A DNA stretch of 64,000 bases from Natrononativus amylolyticus (GTDB taxonomy: Archaea; Halobacteriota; Halobacteria; Halobacteriales; Natrialbaceae): assembly GCF_024362525.1 (NCBI RefSeq), contig NZ_CP101458.1, positions 1,054,001 to 1,118,000 on the forward strand, in the 5' to 3' direction. The translations under genes and the position numbers were made by a program. The notes under the pieces were generated by a model. That model had not been told where the DNA came from, ran no database searches, and saw only the letters and a list, made by a program, of their open reading frames with translations. Shown here piece by piece: positions 17,008-25,752 of this stretch. Every line of letters starts with the position of its first letter. Positions within the stretch are counted from its first letter, which is position 1.

Positions 17008-17840
17008 CGACCGAGCGTTCGGTCGAAGAACCGGACGTCGAGACCCTTCGTTCGGCGGTGTCGGACCAGCCGCGGCCGCCGCGGCCGGGCGCTCTGTCCG
17101 CGTCGCTCACGTTCGGCTGGCGGGCGCTGTTGAAGATCAAACACGTTCCCGAGCAGCTGTTCGACGTGACCGTCTTCCCGATCATGTTCCTGCTCCTGTT
17201 CACCTACCTCTTCGGCGGCGCGCTCGCCGGGTCGACGAGCGCGTACCTCCAGGAACTCCTGCCGGGGATCCTCGCCATGACCGTCGTGTTCATCACCGTC
17301 TACACCGGCGTCACGCTGAACGACGACATCGACGAAGGCGTCTTCGACCGCTTCCGGACGCTGCCGATCTGGCAACCCGCGGTCATCGTCGGCGCACTGC
17401 TCGGCGATGCGGTTCGCTATTCGATCGCCTCGGCGATCGTCATCGCGCTCGGGCTCCTGCTCGGGTTCCGCCCGGACGGCGGAGCGGCCGGCGTCCTCGC
17501 AGCCGTGGCCCTCCTGCTGGTGTTCTCGTTCAGTCTCTCCTGGGTCTGGACCGCCCTCGGGTTCGTCATGCGATCACCGGAGTCACTCATGGCCGGGAGC
17601 TTCCTGATCCTGTTCCCGCTGACGTTCGTCAGCAACGTGTTCGTCGACCCGGAGACGATGCCGGGCTGGCTCGAGTCGTTCGTCGACGTCAACCCGTTCA
17701 GTCACCTCGTCACGGCGATGCGGGGACTGATGCACGGAACCGCCACCGCGGGCGAAATCGGCGTCGTGGTGCTCATGTCTGCGGTATTCGTCGTCGTGTT
17801 CGGCCCGCTCACGATGTACCTGTTCCGCAGCCAGGGGTAG
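17004..17840 (+). CDS. ABC-2 type exporter permease, DrrB type
   Basis: A 278-residue integral membrane protein with about six transmembrane segments (for example [56 protein letters not shown]) and the ABC-2 motif region [25 protein letters not shown]. It pairs with the overlapping DrrA-type ATPase to make a homodimeric or half-type exporter; daunorubicin-resistance homologues give the family name but the substrate here is unknown. It is the last gene before tRNA-Ile. Confidence 0.92.
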   Translation: MTTERSVEEPDVETLRSAVSDQPRPPRPGALSASLTFGWRALLKIKHVPEQLFDVTVFPIMFLLLFTYLFGGALAGSTSAYLQELLPGILAMTVVFITVYTGVTLNDDIDEGVFDRFRTLPIWQPAVIVGALLGDAVRYSIASAIVIALGLLLGFRPDGGAAGVLAAVALLLVFSFSLSWVWTALGFVMRSPESLMAGSFLILFPLTFVSNVFVDPETMPGWLESFVDVNPFSHLVTAMRGLMHGTATAGEIGVVVLMSAVFVVVFGPLTMYLFRSQG

Positions 17841-17890
17841 CGGCTGCCATCCACACTGTCCGATGTGGCTGTGACCTGTGGGACTCGAGA

Positions 17891-17990
17891 CAGTACCTGC
17901 GCCTCGCGGTATTGCTCGCCATTAGCCAACTCGGATCCAGTACCTGCCGCTCGCGAATTTGTTCGCCGTGAGAAGTGGGCCAACTCGGAT
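17891..17990. repeat. Imperfect ~48-bp tandem duplication reaching into tRNA-Ile
   Basis: Copy A starts at 17891 and copy B at 17938, both with CAGTACCTGC, then CTCGCG, TTCGCC/CTCGCC and finally CCAACTCGGAT (17926-17936 and 17980-17990). The last block of copy B is part of the T arm and 3' end of tRNA-Ile. Several indels separate the two copies. Confidence 0.55.
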
Positions 17991-18049
17991 TTGAACCGAG
18001 AGCCTCCACCTTATCAGAGTGGCGCTCAACCTGATTGAGCTATTGGCCC
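17976..18049 (-). tRNA. tRNA-Ile (anticodon GAU)
   Basis: On the minus strand the acceptor GGGCCAA pairs with TTGGCCC, discriminator A. The D stem is GCTC/GAGC, the anticodon stem CCACT/GGTGG encloses CTGATAA with anticodon GAT, and the T arm is CTCGG-TTCAAAT-CCGAG. It is 74 nt, without intron or encoded CCA. Confidence 0.96.
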
Positions 18050-18116
18050 GCGCTGCATCCCACAGTTGCGCGGTGGTAGGTTTAAACGTTTCTTTCTCCA
18101 CCCCCAGTGAGAACCG

Positions 18117-18722
18117 CTAGCGAGCGCCCGAATCGGTCGCGTCGTCGCGGCCGTCTCGAGTCCCGCTCGAGCGCTCGTCGTCGAAGTCGATCGAGTACCC
18201 CCCGCTGCCGGTGTTGACCGTATAATCGTCCTCGCTCAGGTCGTAGGTGTCGCCGGTCGTCGACGAGCCGCCGGCCGGGCCGGCGTCGCCGCCTTCCGCA
18301 TCGGGAAAGCCGAACGTCCAGACGTTGCCGGAGACGAAGCCGTCCATCTTTTTGTCGGCGTAGGGGACGACGACGAATCGCTTGAGCGCCTTCCGAATCG
18401 GAATCCGGGTGATCGGGATCACCAGCAGGAAACCGATGAGGTCGGTCACCAGGCCGGGGGTGAGAAGGAACGCGCCGGCTGCGATCAACAGCGCGCCATC
18501 GAGCAGTTGGTTCGTTGGGGGCGTCCCCTCCGCGAGCGAGCGCTGCATCTTTCCGATTGTCCGCCGGCCCTCCGCACGAACCAACAGCATCCCGACGAGT
18601 CCGGTCAGGACGACGAGCAACACCATCGCAACCCAGCCGAAATCCGTCTGACTGACGACGAGTGCCAGCAACACCGCGTCGAGAAACGGGATGAGCAACA
18701 GCGCGAAGAGCCACCGGAGCAT
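18117..18722 (-). CDS. FxsA family membrane protein
   Basis: A 201-residue protein with three or four N-terminal transmembrane helices and the FxsA signature: PFLDAVLLALVVSQ, then TGLVGMLLVRAEGRRTIGKMQ, then LTPGLVTDLIGFLLVIPITR. A long acidic, glycine/serine-rich cytosolic tail follows from about residue 135. In bacteria FxsA prevents phage F exclusion when overproduced; its normal role is unknown. It is divergent from the thioredoxin-domain gene. Confidence 0.88.
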   Translation of the reverse strand: MLRWLFALLLIPFLDAVLLALVVSQTDFGWVAMVLLVVLTGLVGMLLVRAEGRRTIGKMQRSLAEGTPPTNQLLDGALLIAAGAFLLTPGLVTDLIGFLLVIPITRIPIRKALKRFVVVPYADKKMDGFVSGNVWTFGFPDAEGGDAGPAGGSSTTGDTYDLSEDDYTVNTGSGGYSIDFDDERSSGTRDGRDDATDSGAR

Positions 18723-18848
18723 GCCCGTCAGTAGCCGCTCGAGGGTGAAAACGCTTTACTCTCGTGCAGGCGGCGGGCCGCGTGGCTGCCAGCGGTCCCG
18801 AGGACGGCGAACGAAGCGCTTACACCTGCGAGCGCCGACGCCTCGCGT

Positions 18849-20537
18849 ATGGAAGACGAAACCCACGTCGAGTGGCGCGAGTGGGGCCCCGAGGCGTTCG
18901 CGGCGGCCGCCGAGGCCGACGCTCCGATCCTGCTCTCGCTGACGGCGACGTGGTGCGATCACTGCCACGAGATGGACGCCGAGACGTACGCCGTCCCCAC
19001 GCTGGCGGCGAACGTCAACGACGGCTTCGTCCCGGTCCGGGTGGACGTCGACCGCCACCCGCGGGTGCGAGACCGCTACAACATGGGCGGCTTTCCCTCG
19101 ACGGTGTTTCTCACCCCGGACGGATCGATTCTTACGGGTGCGGGCTACCTCGGTCCGGACGGCCTTCGGCAAGTCCTCGAGAGCGTTCGGGGAATGTGGG
19201 ACGAGAAGGGCGCCGACGCGGGGCGGATTCCGCGGCCGCTCCGCGGGGACGAACCGCCCGCCGGCGACCTTACGACGGAAGCGGAAACGAACATGCTTGG
19301 CCAGCTCACCGATCAGTACGACGAGGTCGCCGGCGGCTGGGGAACGGAGCCGAAGTTTCCCCTGCCCGGCGCCCTCGAGTTCGCGCTCAAGCGCGACCGG
19401 GAGATGGCGCTGCGGTCGTTCGACGCCGTGAGCGCGAACGTGCTCGACGCCCACGACGGCGGTTTCTACCGGTTCGCGAGCGAACGCGACTGGTCGGGGC
19501 TCCACCGCGAGAAGCTGCTCGACGAGAACGCCGCCCTCCTCCGGGCGTTCGCGAACGCCTACCTCTACACGGGCCGCGAGGAGTACCGCGAGCCAGCCGA
19601 ACGAACCGTCGACTACCTCACGACGACGCTGTGGACGGTCGACGAAACCGGCACCGGCGCGTTCGCCGGCAGCCAGGCACCCGGCGACCCCGAGAGCTAC
19701 ACCCTCGAGGCGAGCGACCGCGAGGCGGCGGCCGAGCCGCCGGTCGACGAGACCGTGTTCGCCGGCGCGAACGCCCTCGCGGTCGACGCGCTCCTGACGT
19801 ATCACGCCTACACCGACGACGAGCGCGCCCGCCGGTTCGCAGAGCGGGCGCTGTCGTCGTTCCGCGAGCACTTACTCGAGGACGGCGTGACCGTCCACTA
19901 CCGCGACGGCGGGGAAGCGACGGGTGCGGGCGCACTCGAGGCGCGCGGCGGCGACGACGGCGAGCGCTGCCTGCTTTCGAACCAGGCGCGCGCGCTCGCC
20001 GCGCTGACGACCGCCGAGAGCGTACTCGGCCCGGAGACGGGAGCGCTCGAGGACGCGGTCACGGCGGCCGAGGCCACGGTCGACCGGCTGCGGGCGGGCG
20101 ACTCTTTCGTCGACGGTCCCCGGACCGGGGCAGGCCTGCTCGACCGGCCGCTTCGTCCCCTCGGCGCAAACGTCGAGTTCGCCGACGCCGCACTCGACCT
20201 GGCGGTTCTCACGGGAAACGAGCGGTACCGGGAAGTCGCCCGCGAGACGCTCGAGGCGTTCGCCGGCGCGAGCGATCGCTTCGGCGTCCAGGTCGCCCCG
20301 TACGCCTCGGTCGCCTCCCGGCTGCTCGAGGGGAGCCTCGCGATCCGGGTAGCCGACTCGCCAGGGTCGGACCTCCACCGCGCCGCGCTGCGGATAGCCG
20401 ACCACGAGAAAGTCGTCGTCCCGGAGAGCGACGACCTCGAGTCCGGAACCGCTCGCGTCGAACGGGGTGACCGCGTCTCGGAGCCCGCGTCGTCGCCCGA
20501 CGCGCTGAGCGAGCGGGTTCGGACGCTGCTCCCGTAG
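18849..20537 (+). CDS. Thioredoxin-domain/DUF255 protein (YyaL/spermatogenesis-associated 20 family)
   Basis: The 562-residue protein begins with a thioredoxin-like domain containing TWCDHCHEM (Cys36, Cys39) and MGGFPSTVFLTPDG. From about residue 140 there is a long alpha/alpha-toroid region (FYRFASERDWSGLHREKLLDENA and GANALAVDALLTYHAY) as in the N-acylglucosamine-epimerase-like half of this family. The biochemical role is unknown, though a redox or glycan function has been proposed for the family. It is somewhat shorter than the 650-700 residues of typical bacterial members. Confidence 0.88.
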   Translation: MEDETHVEWREWGPEAFAAAAEADAPILLSLTATWCDHCHEMDAETYAVPTLAANVNDGFVPVRVDVDRHPRVRDRYNMGGFPSTVFLTPDGSILTGAGYLGPDGLRQVLESVRGMWDEKGADAGRIPRPLRGDEPPAGDLTTEAETNMLGQLTDQYDEVAGGWGTEPKFPLPGALEFALKRDREMALRSFDAVSANVLDAHDGGFYRFASERDWSGLHREKLLDENAALLRAFANAYLYTGREEYREPAERTVDYLTTTLWTVDETGTGAFAGSQAPGDPESYTLEASDREAAAEPPVDETVFAGANALAVDALLTYHAYTDDERARRFAERALSSFREHLLEDGVTVHYRDGGEATGAGALEARGGDDGERCLLSNQARALAALTTAESVLGPETGALEDAVTAAEATVDRLRAGDSFVDGPRTGAGLLDRPLRPLGANVEFADAALDLAVLTGNERYREVARETLEAFAGASDRFGVQVAPYASVASRLLEGSLAIRVADSPGSDLHRAALRIADHEKVVVPESDDLESGTARVERGDRVSEPASSPDALSERVRTLLP

Positions 20538-20600
20538 GCGGATCGGCCGGTGGCTCGAGCGCTCCCCATCCCGTCATTCGGATATCAAACTACCACAGCG

Positions 20601-20608
20601 TTTATATC
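20601..20608 (+). promoter_or_regulatory. TATA box of the trmB-family gene
   Basis: TTTATATC centred 27-28 bases before the ATG at 20632, so a leaderless transcript is predicted. The AT-rich flank GATATCAAACTACC just upstream could hold a regulator site, but no operator is proven. Confidence 0.6.
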
Positions 20609-20631
20609 CGCTCGAACGAGTTCCTACCGAT

Positions 20632-21435
20632 ATGGCCAGTCTCAGGGACCTCGGGCTCTCAGAGTACGAAGCACGAGCCTACCGTGCACTGCTCAGCACG
20701 GGACCCACAACGGCAAAAGAGTTGTCACGTGCGAGCGACGTTCCGATGGGGCGGATCTACGACGTGCTCAACAGCATCGAGCAGTACAACCTCGTCCGAA
20801 GCCAGACGGCGAGCCGGCCGAAGAAGTACGTCGCAGTCGAGCCCGCGACCGCCCTGGATCGGCTGCTCGAGGACAAGCGCCGGGAACTCGAGGAGAAAGC
20901 CGACCAGTACGAGTCGATCGTCGACGACCTCGCCGACGAACTCGACGCCGCCGAGCCCGTCGAAGAGCAGTTCTGGACCGCCGCCGTCGGCCCGGAGGAG
21001 ACGATCGACCTGCTGCTCGAGCGACTGACCGCCGCCGACCGGGAGATCGTGATGGTCGCGGCCGACCCCTCCCCCCAGCTCGACATCCGAACGGTCGGCG
21101 AGGAGGTGTTGACCCAGCTCGAGGACGCCCTCGACCGGGGCGTGAGCGTCGAGGTGCTCCTGAGCCGCGATCTGGTCGACTCGCTCTCGGAGAACGTCGG
21201 CCGGCGGTACCAGGAAACCTTGCAATCGCACCCGGAGTTCGCCGTTCGGACGAACGAGGACGTCACGGGAACGTTCAACATCATCGACGGCGTCGAGGTC
21301 TGCATCCAGGTCCCGAACCCGCTCTCCTCGGGCGACGCGTTCGGCATGATCGACCTCAAGGACCCCGAGTTCGCCGCCGACGTCCACGAGGAGTTCCGCC
21401 CGCGCTGGGAGGAGGCGACGCCGCTGGCGTTCTGA
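20632..21435 (+). CDS. TrmB family transcriptional regulator
   Basis: A 267-residue regulator with an N-terminal winged helix (GLSEYEARAYRALLSTGPTTAKELSR, VPMGRIYDVLNSIE), a short coiled-coil region (LLEDKRRELEEKADQYESIVDDL) and a C-terminal phospholipase-D-like TrmB sensor domain (EVLLSRDLVDSL, VRTNEDVTGTFNIIDG). TrmB proteins control sugar uptake or central metabolism; in haloarchaea a TrmB regulates glucose-related pathways. No transporter is adjacent, so its regulon lies elsewhere. Transcription appears leaderless. Confidence 0.9.
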   Translation: MASLRDLGLSEYEARAYRALLSTGPTTAKELSRASDVPMGRIYDVLNSIEQYNLVRSQTASRPKKYVAVEPATALDRLLEDKRRELEEKADQYESIVDDLADELDAAEPVEEQFWTAAVGPEETIDLLLERLTAADREIVMVAADPSPQLDIRTVGEEVLTQLEDALDRGVSVEVLLSRDLVDSLSENVGRRYQETLQSHPEFAVRTNEDVTGTFNIIDGVEVCIQVPNPLSSGDAFGMIDLKDPEFAADVHEEFRPRWEEATPLAF

Positions 21436-21498
21436 TCGCCGCCTCGAGTAGAGTCGAAGAACGGGAGCGCCCGATGCGTCGTCTCGTAGCTGAGACGG

Positions 21499-22434
21499 CT
21501 ACTCGAGGTCGCCGTTTACTTCCTCGCGTAGCGTGCCCATCTCGACGACTCGTTCGGCGTGGGCGTTGTGCTGGTGGATCGACTCGTCGTTGGACTGGCG
21601 CATCGAAACGACCGCGTCGTCGGCGAGGTGGTCGAAGCGGTCGGTGACGCCCTCCGCCATCGCACGCACGCAGTCCTCGACGAACTTCGCGTCGGCGTGG
21701 GCCTCGTAGGTCATGTGGTCCTCGTCGGGCCGCTTCGCGAGGTTGTAGATCCGCGCGCTCATCGAGTCGCGGGCGATGTCGATGATCTCGTTCAGGTCGA
21801 CCTCGGGGTCGCCGGCCGCCTCGACGGTGAGCGTGGCGTGACCGCGCTGGGAGTGTCCCGGCTGGGGGACCTCCTCGAGAAATCGGGTGATCGTCTCGCC
21901 GTCGACCTCGAGGTCCTCGAGGGTCTGTTTCGCGCGGGCGGCGGACATCCCCTGCGAGCAGGGACAGACCGTCATCCCGACGACGTGGGCGCCGATCTCC
22001 TCGCGGGTGCCCTCCTCGGTGGCCGTCGCCGAGGCGATGATATCGACGGTGTGCTGGGTTTCCTTATCGGAGGCGGGGGTCCGCTCGCGCTTGACGAACT
22101 CCGCTTCCATCGAAACCTCCGCTCTCGTGGTGTACTCGTGTTTCTCGAGCAGTCGCTCGGCGGCGTCGCCGCAGACGTCCTCGACGCGGTAGGCCTCCTC
22201 GCGGGTCGCCTCCTCCAAGATCTCGTCGATGACCTCCATGTTGCGGCTCATGTCCGCCCCCTTGCGCCAGGACGGGAGGTCGACGAACACCTCGAAGTCG
22301 GCCATGAGGACGATGGGGCGTTTCCCCTCGCGGGCGATCTTGACGAGTTTCTCGACGCCGGTGACGCCGACCTGGCTCAGGCCGACGGTGACGTCGGGTG
22401 CGGTCGCCTGAACGTCCGGCAGTTGCTTGCTCAT
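21499..22434 (-). CDS. mptA: GTP cyclohydrolase MptA (FolE2 family)
   Basis: This 311-residue enzyme opens GTP to a 7,8-dihydroneopterin cyclic phosphate in archaeal pterin synthesis (tetrahydromethanopterin/folate route) and, in haloarchaea, for archaeosine precursors. It begins [20 protein letters not shown]; the metal site is indicated by [12 protein letters not shown] (Cys157, Cys159) with His in IGAH and [13 protein letters not shown]. The start at 22434 is chosen because the upstream extension is basic. Its promoter lies just left of the first of three repeats described at 22511. It is linked in function to RaSEA (61204) through archaeosine. Confidence 0.93.
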   Translation of the reverse strand: MSKQLPDVQATAPDVTVGLSQVGVTGVEKLVKIAREGKRPIVLMADFEVFVDLPSWRKGADMSRNMEVIDEILEEATREEAYRVEDVCGDAAERLLEKHEYTTRAEVSMEAEFVKRERTPASDKETQHTVDIIASATATEEGTREEIGAHVVGMTVCPCSQGMSAARAKQTLEDLEVDGETITRFLEEVPQPGHSQRGHATLTVEAAGDPEVDLNEIIDIARDSMSARIYNLAKRPDEDHMTYEAHADAKFVEDCVRAMAEGVTDRFDHLADDAVVSMRQSNDESIHQHNAHAERVVEMGTLREEVNGDLE

Positions 22435-22510
22435 TATCGGCAACTCGGGACGACGCGCGATTAGACCTTTCGGATGGGGTATCACGGCGCTCACACCGGT
22501 CGGCCGTCGG

Positions 22511-22565
22511 TTCTTTAAGTGTCTCTGGTCACAAGGGAGAGCTATGAAGGGCTTTTCGCAGATCC
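22511..22565 (+). repeat. Promoter/start repeat, copy 1 (mini-[14 protein letters not shown])
   Basis: First of three near-identical units. TATA-like TTTAAG (22514-22519) lies 30 bases before ATG (22544), with the conserved block CTGGTCACAAGGGAGAGCT between them and AAGGGCTTTTCG after the start. The frame reads [11 protein letters not shown] and stops at 22577-22579. The geometry predicts a leaderless transcript. Confidence 0.8.
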
Positions 22566-22644
22566 CACAGTTCGAGTGAGCGGTGTGTACCGCACGGAGC
22601 GTGGCCGACTCGGGACGCGACGAGCCCGGGCCGCAACCGGCGGT

Positions 22645-22695
22645 CCTTTAAGTGCTTCTGGTCACAAGGGAAAGCTATGAAGGACTTTTGCGGGG
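22645..22695 (+). repeat. Promoter/start repeat, copy 2 (mini-ORF MKDFCGALDS...)
   Basis: Second unit: TTTAAG at 22647-22652, ATG at 22677, again 30 bases apart, with CTGGTCACAAGGGAAAGCT between. The open frame runs 42 codons and its TGA (22803-22805) overlaps the ATG of copy 3. The similarity fades after CTTTT, so the conserved unit is promoter plus the first few codons. Confidence 0.8.
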
Positions 22696-22769
22696 CGTTG
22701 GACTCGAGAGCGGCCGCGATACCCGGATCCCGCGGTCACTCACGCGCCACCGTGTCACTCGTCCGCACC

Positions 22770-22824
22770 CGTTTATGTTCCTCTGGTCACAAGGGAGAGC
22801 TATGAAGGGCTTTTCGCGGATACC
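22770..22824 (+). repeat. Promoter/start repeat, copy 3 (mini-ORF MKGFSRIPRPP...)
   Basis: Third unit: TTTATG at 22772-22777, ATG at 22802, the same 30-base spacing and the same CTGGTCACAAGGGAGAGCT block. The frame reads MKGFSRIP and continues to 26 codons, ending at 22880-22882. It is the copy closest to the RNA polymerase epsilon-like gene. Confidence 0.8.
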
Positions 22825-22895
22825 GCGTCCTCCGAGCGGCCGCGATCGGCGATCGCCGTTCCGATTAGTAGCATATACCTGATGTGTTGGGACGG

Positions 22896-22902
22896 CTTTA
22901 TC
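22896..22902 (+). promoter_or_regulatory. TATA-like box of the RNA polymerase epsilon-like gene
   Basis: CTTTATC lies about 29 bases before the ATG at 22928, giving a near-leaderless start. It is a separate promoter from the three repeats upstream, whose downstream effects would have to read through it. Confidence 0.5.
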
Positions 22903-22927
22903 CGTCTCTACGTACGACCAGACTCGT

Positions 22928-23665
22928 ATGCAAGTCGATGGTGGGTCGCCCGAAACACCCTCCGAGTCGACCGTCGCCGGGTACGACGAGCCGCGTCGGC
23001 TCGAGACCCGCGCCGGCGCCGGCTCGCTCTCCCGGGCGGCCGCCCAGCGCGACGCGACGGTCCGCCGGTGGGGCGTCGTCACGCCGAGTGCGACGATCAT
23101 CGGGCGCGCGGCGTCGCCCGAGGCGGACCTCTCAGAGAGCATCCGCCGGCTCCACGACGAGCAACACACCGCGACGGCGGGCCACGCAGCGCGTGCCCAC
23201 CAGCTGGACCGGCTGCGGACGACGCAAGCGCTGTGTAACGCCCTCGAGGTCACCCCCTGGCAGCGCGACCTCGCGCTCGGAATCATGGACGAGATCGACC
23301 TCACCGAGTTCGGCAGCCAGCGCGCTATTCCGAAGGTCGCGCTGGTCGTGATTCGCCACGTCGTCGACGTCGACCGACGCCGATACTTCGGGCTGGACGA
23401 CCTCGACGCCGGGGCGCTCTCGGCCGACCGGATGGACGAGCTGTTCATCCAGTACCGCGCCCACGACATCACCGACGAGCCGGCGTTCAAGCGCCTCGCC
23501 GCCGAACACGGCCTCGAGACGACCAGCCTCAACCGACTCCGCCGGGTGCTGAAGAGCCAGCTCGAGGACGCCGACGGGCTGCCGGCGTACGGACGCAGCC
23601 CGAACCGCGATCCGAACCTCCCGAGTGTCACCGACCGCGAGTTCGAGGATGCCGCCGGAGAGTAG
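22928..23665 (+). CDS. Haloarchaeal RNA polymerase subunit epsilon-like protein
   Basis: A 245-residue protein with the stretch RRWGVVTPSATIIGR, then a cyclin-like helical core (TQALCNALEVTPWQRDLALG, LTEFGSQRAIPKVALVVIRH) and a C-terminal SPNRDPNLPSVTDREF tail. This matches the haloarchaeal protein annotated as DNA-directed RNA polymerase subunit epsilon, which resembles a cyclin fold of TFB. The name rests on my recollection of the family, not on a search. It would bind RNA polymerase or act as a transcription factor. Its upstream region carries three repeated promoter units. Confidence 0.6.
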   Translation: MQVDGGSPETPSESTVAGYDEPRRLETRAGAGSLSRAAAQRDATVRRWGVVTPSATIIGRAASPEADLSESIRRLHDEQHTATAGHAARAHQLDRLRTTQALCNALEVTPWQRDLALGIMDEIDLTEFGSQRAIPKVALVVIRHVVDVDRRRYFGLDDLDAGALSADRMDELFIQYRAHDITDEPAFKRLAAEHGLETTSLNRLRRVLKSQLEDADGLPAYGRSPNRDPNLPSVTDREFEDAAGE

Positions 23666-23734
23666 TCGCCCGGTTCGAAGGCGCCGGAACCGGGAGCGAC
23701 GGCGCGCGTGGCCGGCCGCCGGGGTCCGACGACC

Positions 23735-24379
23735 GTGAGCGACTCGAGTCCCACAGAGCGGGTCACCGTCTACGCCGACTACGTCTGTCCGTTCTGTTAC
23801 CTCGGCCGGCGGGTGCTCGACCGGGTCCGGGCCGACCGCGAGCGCCCGCTCGCCGTCGACTGGCACCCGTTCGACCTCAGGTACGACAGCCGCGCTCCCG
23901 ACGGCTCGATCGAGCGCGCCGCCGCCGGAAAAGACGAAGCCTACTACGACCGGGCCAGAGAGAACGTCCGGCGGCTACAGGAGCGCTACGACGTCGAGAT
24001 GGATCGAGAGCTCGCAACCGACGTCGACTCACGCCCCGCCCAGCTCGCCTCCCTCGCCGTCCGCGAGCGCGAGCCGGAGCGGTGGGAGGCGTTCGACGGC
24101 GCCGTCTACGGGGCGCTCTGGCGGGAGAGTCGCGACATCGGCGATCCGGCGGTGCTGGCCGACCTCCTCGAGTCGGTGGGCTTCTCGGAGTCGACGACGG
24201 TCGCCGCGGTGCTCGAGGACGACGAGCTCTCGGCTCGCCTCGATGAGCGGTTCGTCGACGCCCGCCGTACCGGCGTCACCGGCGTTCCGACGTTCGTCGT
24301 CGACGGGCACGTCGCCCGCGGCGCGGTGTCGCCCGAACACCTCGAGCGGCTGCTAGACGGTAGCGGTAGTAATCGTTGA
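23735..24379 (+). CDS. DsbA family oxidoreductase (FrnE-like)
   Basis: A 214-residue thioredoxin-fold protein with CPFC (Cys18, Cys21) in YADYVCPFCYLGRRVLD, a helical insertion, and the cis-Pro segment GVTGVPTFVVDG. The start is taken at the GTG at 23735; an upstream GTG at 23708 adds only a basic leader. There is no signal peptide, so it acts in the cytosol, like FrnE disulfide isomerases. The last codons and the stop fall inside a copy of the 33.2-kb structured repeat, whose left end supplies SNR and TGA. Confidence 0.87.
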   Translation: MSDSSPTERVTVYADYVCPFCYLGRRVLDRVRADRERPLAVDWHPFDLRYDSRAPDGSIERAAAGKDEAYYDRARENVRRLQERYDVEMDRELATDVDSRPAQLASLAVREREPERWEAFDGAVYGALWRESRDIGDPAVLADLLESVGFSESTTVAAVLEDDELSARLDERFVDARRTGVTGVPTFVVDGHVARGAVSPEHLERLLDGSGSNR

Positions 24380-24434
24380 AACGGTTTACCCATCGATCGC
24401 ACGTTCGCGACCGAGACTGCAATGACTACGATAC
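24366..24434 (+). repeat. Structured repeat, shortened copy
   Basis: This shares with 33199-33300 the left block TCGTTGAAACG, the internal block CGCACGTTCGCGACCG (24398-24413) and TGC-ATGAC near the right end. It lacks the right inverted terminus because the final GTTCAACGAC is missing. It overlaps the 3' end of the DsbA-like gene. Confidence 0.6.
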
Positions 24435-24484
24435 TGCGCGGGCCCACCGCGGGATTTTTCCCGGTGGGCTGGGAGGGGACGGGC

Positions 24485-25750
24485 ATGACGCTCGATCCGG
24501 TACACTTCGAGGGGATCGCGCGGCTGGCGCGACGGATCGACCACGGCGCGGACGAACGCGACCACCGGGCCTTCGCCGAGACGGTCTGGCGGGAGTTTCT
24601 CGACCCGCTCGTCCACGACGGCCGCACGATACTCGAGCCGATCGACGGGGTCTCGAGACACCTCGTCGACTGCGAGGACGTCGCCCTCTGTGCGCGGCCG
24701 TTCCCGACCGAACACGGCCTCGACGCGGGGACGATCAACCCGACGACGTTTCGCAACGGGCTGGTGATCGACATCGCCCAGGCGGCGATGAGCGCGACGC
24801 CCTCGGATCTCGACGTCCACCGGTCGCGAACCGTCGTCGCGACGGTCCACTCGAACGACGAAACCGCCCGCGTCGACGACCGCTGGGACCGGTTCGACGA
24901 GGGGTACAGCCGGAGCCGGGCGGTGAAGGTGCCGCCGCTCCCCCGCTTCGCGGAGGGGGTCGTCCACGCGCTGGCGCTCTACCTCGCCGAGAGCGAACAC
25001 GCCCGCGACCACGCCGAGGACGTGACCGACCTGCTCGTCCTCGACGGCCCGCTCTACCCTCGCGGCCTGTTGCGGTGGGCCGACCAGCACCCCGACCTCG
25101 CCGACTTCTTACTCGAGGACCCGCGGCCGGCGACGGTGCTCGAGAACTACGTCCGCCTGGTCGAGACGTTCGTCGACCGAGGGGTCCCCCTCGTCGGCTT
25201 CGTGAAGAACCCCGCGACGCGGGTGCTCACCCGGGCGGTAAAGGCCAAGGACCTCGAGGCGCCCTGGACCGACGACTCGGCCTTTTTCTCGCGGATCTTA
25301 GAGCGCGGCGAGTACGTCGAGCGCGACGGCGACCGCTGGGAGCGAGACACGAGCGCGCTCACCTACACGGGCTGGTTCCGCTCGCGGGGCGGCGTCGACC
25401 GCCCACTGTCGGCCGATGGAGACGCCCTCGGCGTCGAACGACGACTGGACGCCGAACAGTACGAGGTGACGTTCTTCGTCCTCTACGACCCGCGCGACGA
25501 CCTCTGTTACCGGATCGAGGCGCCGTACGCGTTCACCGGCGACCCCGATCTGCGAGAGCGCCTGACGCGTCAGCTGTTACAGGACGTCGCGATCTCTCAC
25601 GGTCCGCCGGGGATCGTCGAGAAGGCCGACGAACTCGCCCGGATCAGCGCCGTCGAGAAGGAGTCGCTGCGAGAGTCGCTCGAGCGGCGCTTCGCGACGG
25701 CGCGACGCCGGACGTACGACGACCACCGCTGGGGGGACGACCTCGGGTAG
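24485..25750 (+). CDS. nurA: NurA-type 5'-3' nuclease
   Basis: A 421-residue protein of the NurA family, the nuclease that works with the HerA hexamer in double-strand-break end resection. The N-terminal LVHDGRTILEPIDGV and GLVIDIAQAAMS carry acidic residues of the RNase-H-like fold; LLVLDGPLYPRGLL, VPLVGFVKNPATRVLTRAVK and LCYRIEAPYAF are the other family motifs. An ATG at 24485 preceded by GGGAGGGG is preferred over 24422. The partner herA-like gene follows 1.35 kb downstream, separated by two small genes. Confidence 0.8.
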   Translation: MTLDPVHFEGIARLARRIDHGADERDHRAFAETVWREFLDPLVHDGRTILEPIDGVSRHLVDCEDVALCARPFPTEHGLDAGTINPTTFRNGLVIDIAQAAMSATPSDLDVHRSRTVVATVHSNDETARVDDRWDRFDEGYSRSRAVKVPPLPRFAEGVVHALALYLAESEHARDHAEDVTDLLVLDGPLYPRGLLRWADQHPDLADFLLEDPRPATVLENYVRLVETFVDRGVPLVGFVKNPATRVLTRAVKAKDLEAPWTDDSAFFSRILERGEYVERDGDRWERDTSALTYTGWFRSRGGVDRPLSADGDALGVERRLDAEQYEVTFFVLYDPRDDLCYRIEAPYAFTGDPDLRERLTRQLLQDVAISHGPPGIVEKADELARISAVEKESLRESLERRFATARRRTYDDHRWGDDLG

Positions 25751-25752
25751 TC

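Noticed and set aside
22511-22824. Repeats considered as a CRISPR array
   Set aside because: Only three copies, spaced 125-133 bp, each containing a TATA-like box and start codon, and no cas genes. Spacing and content do not fit a CRISPR.
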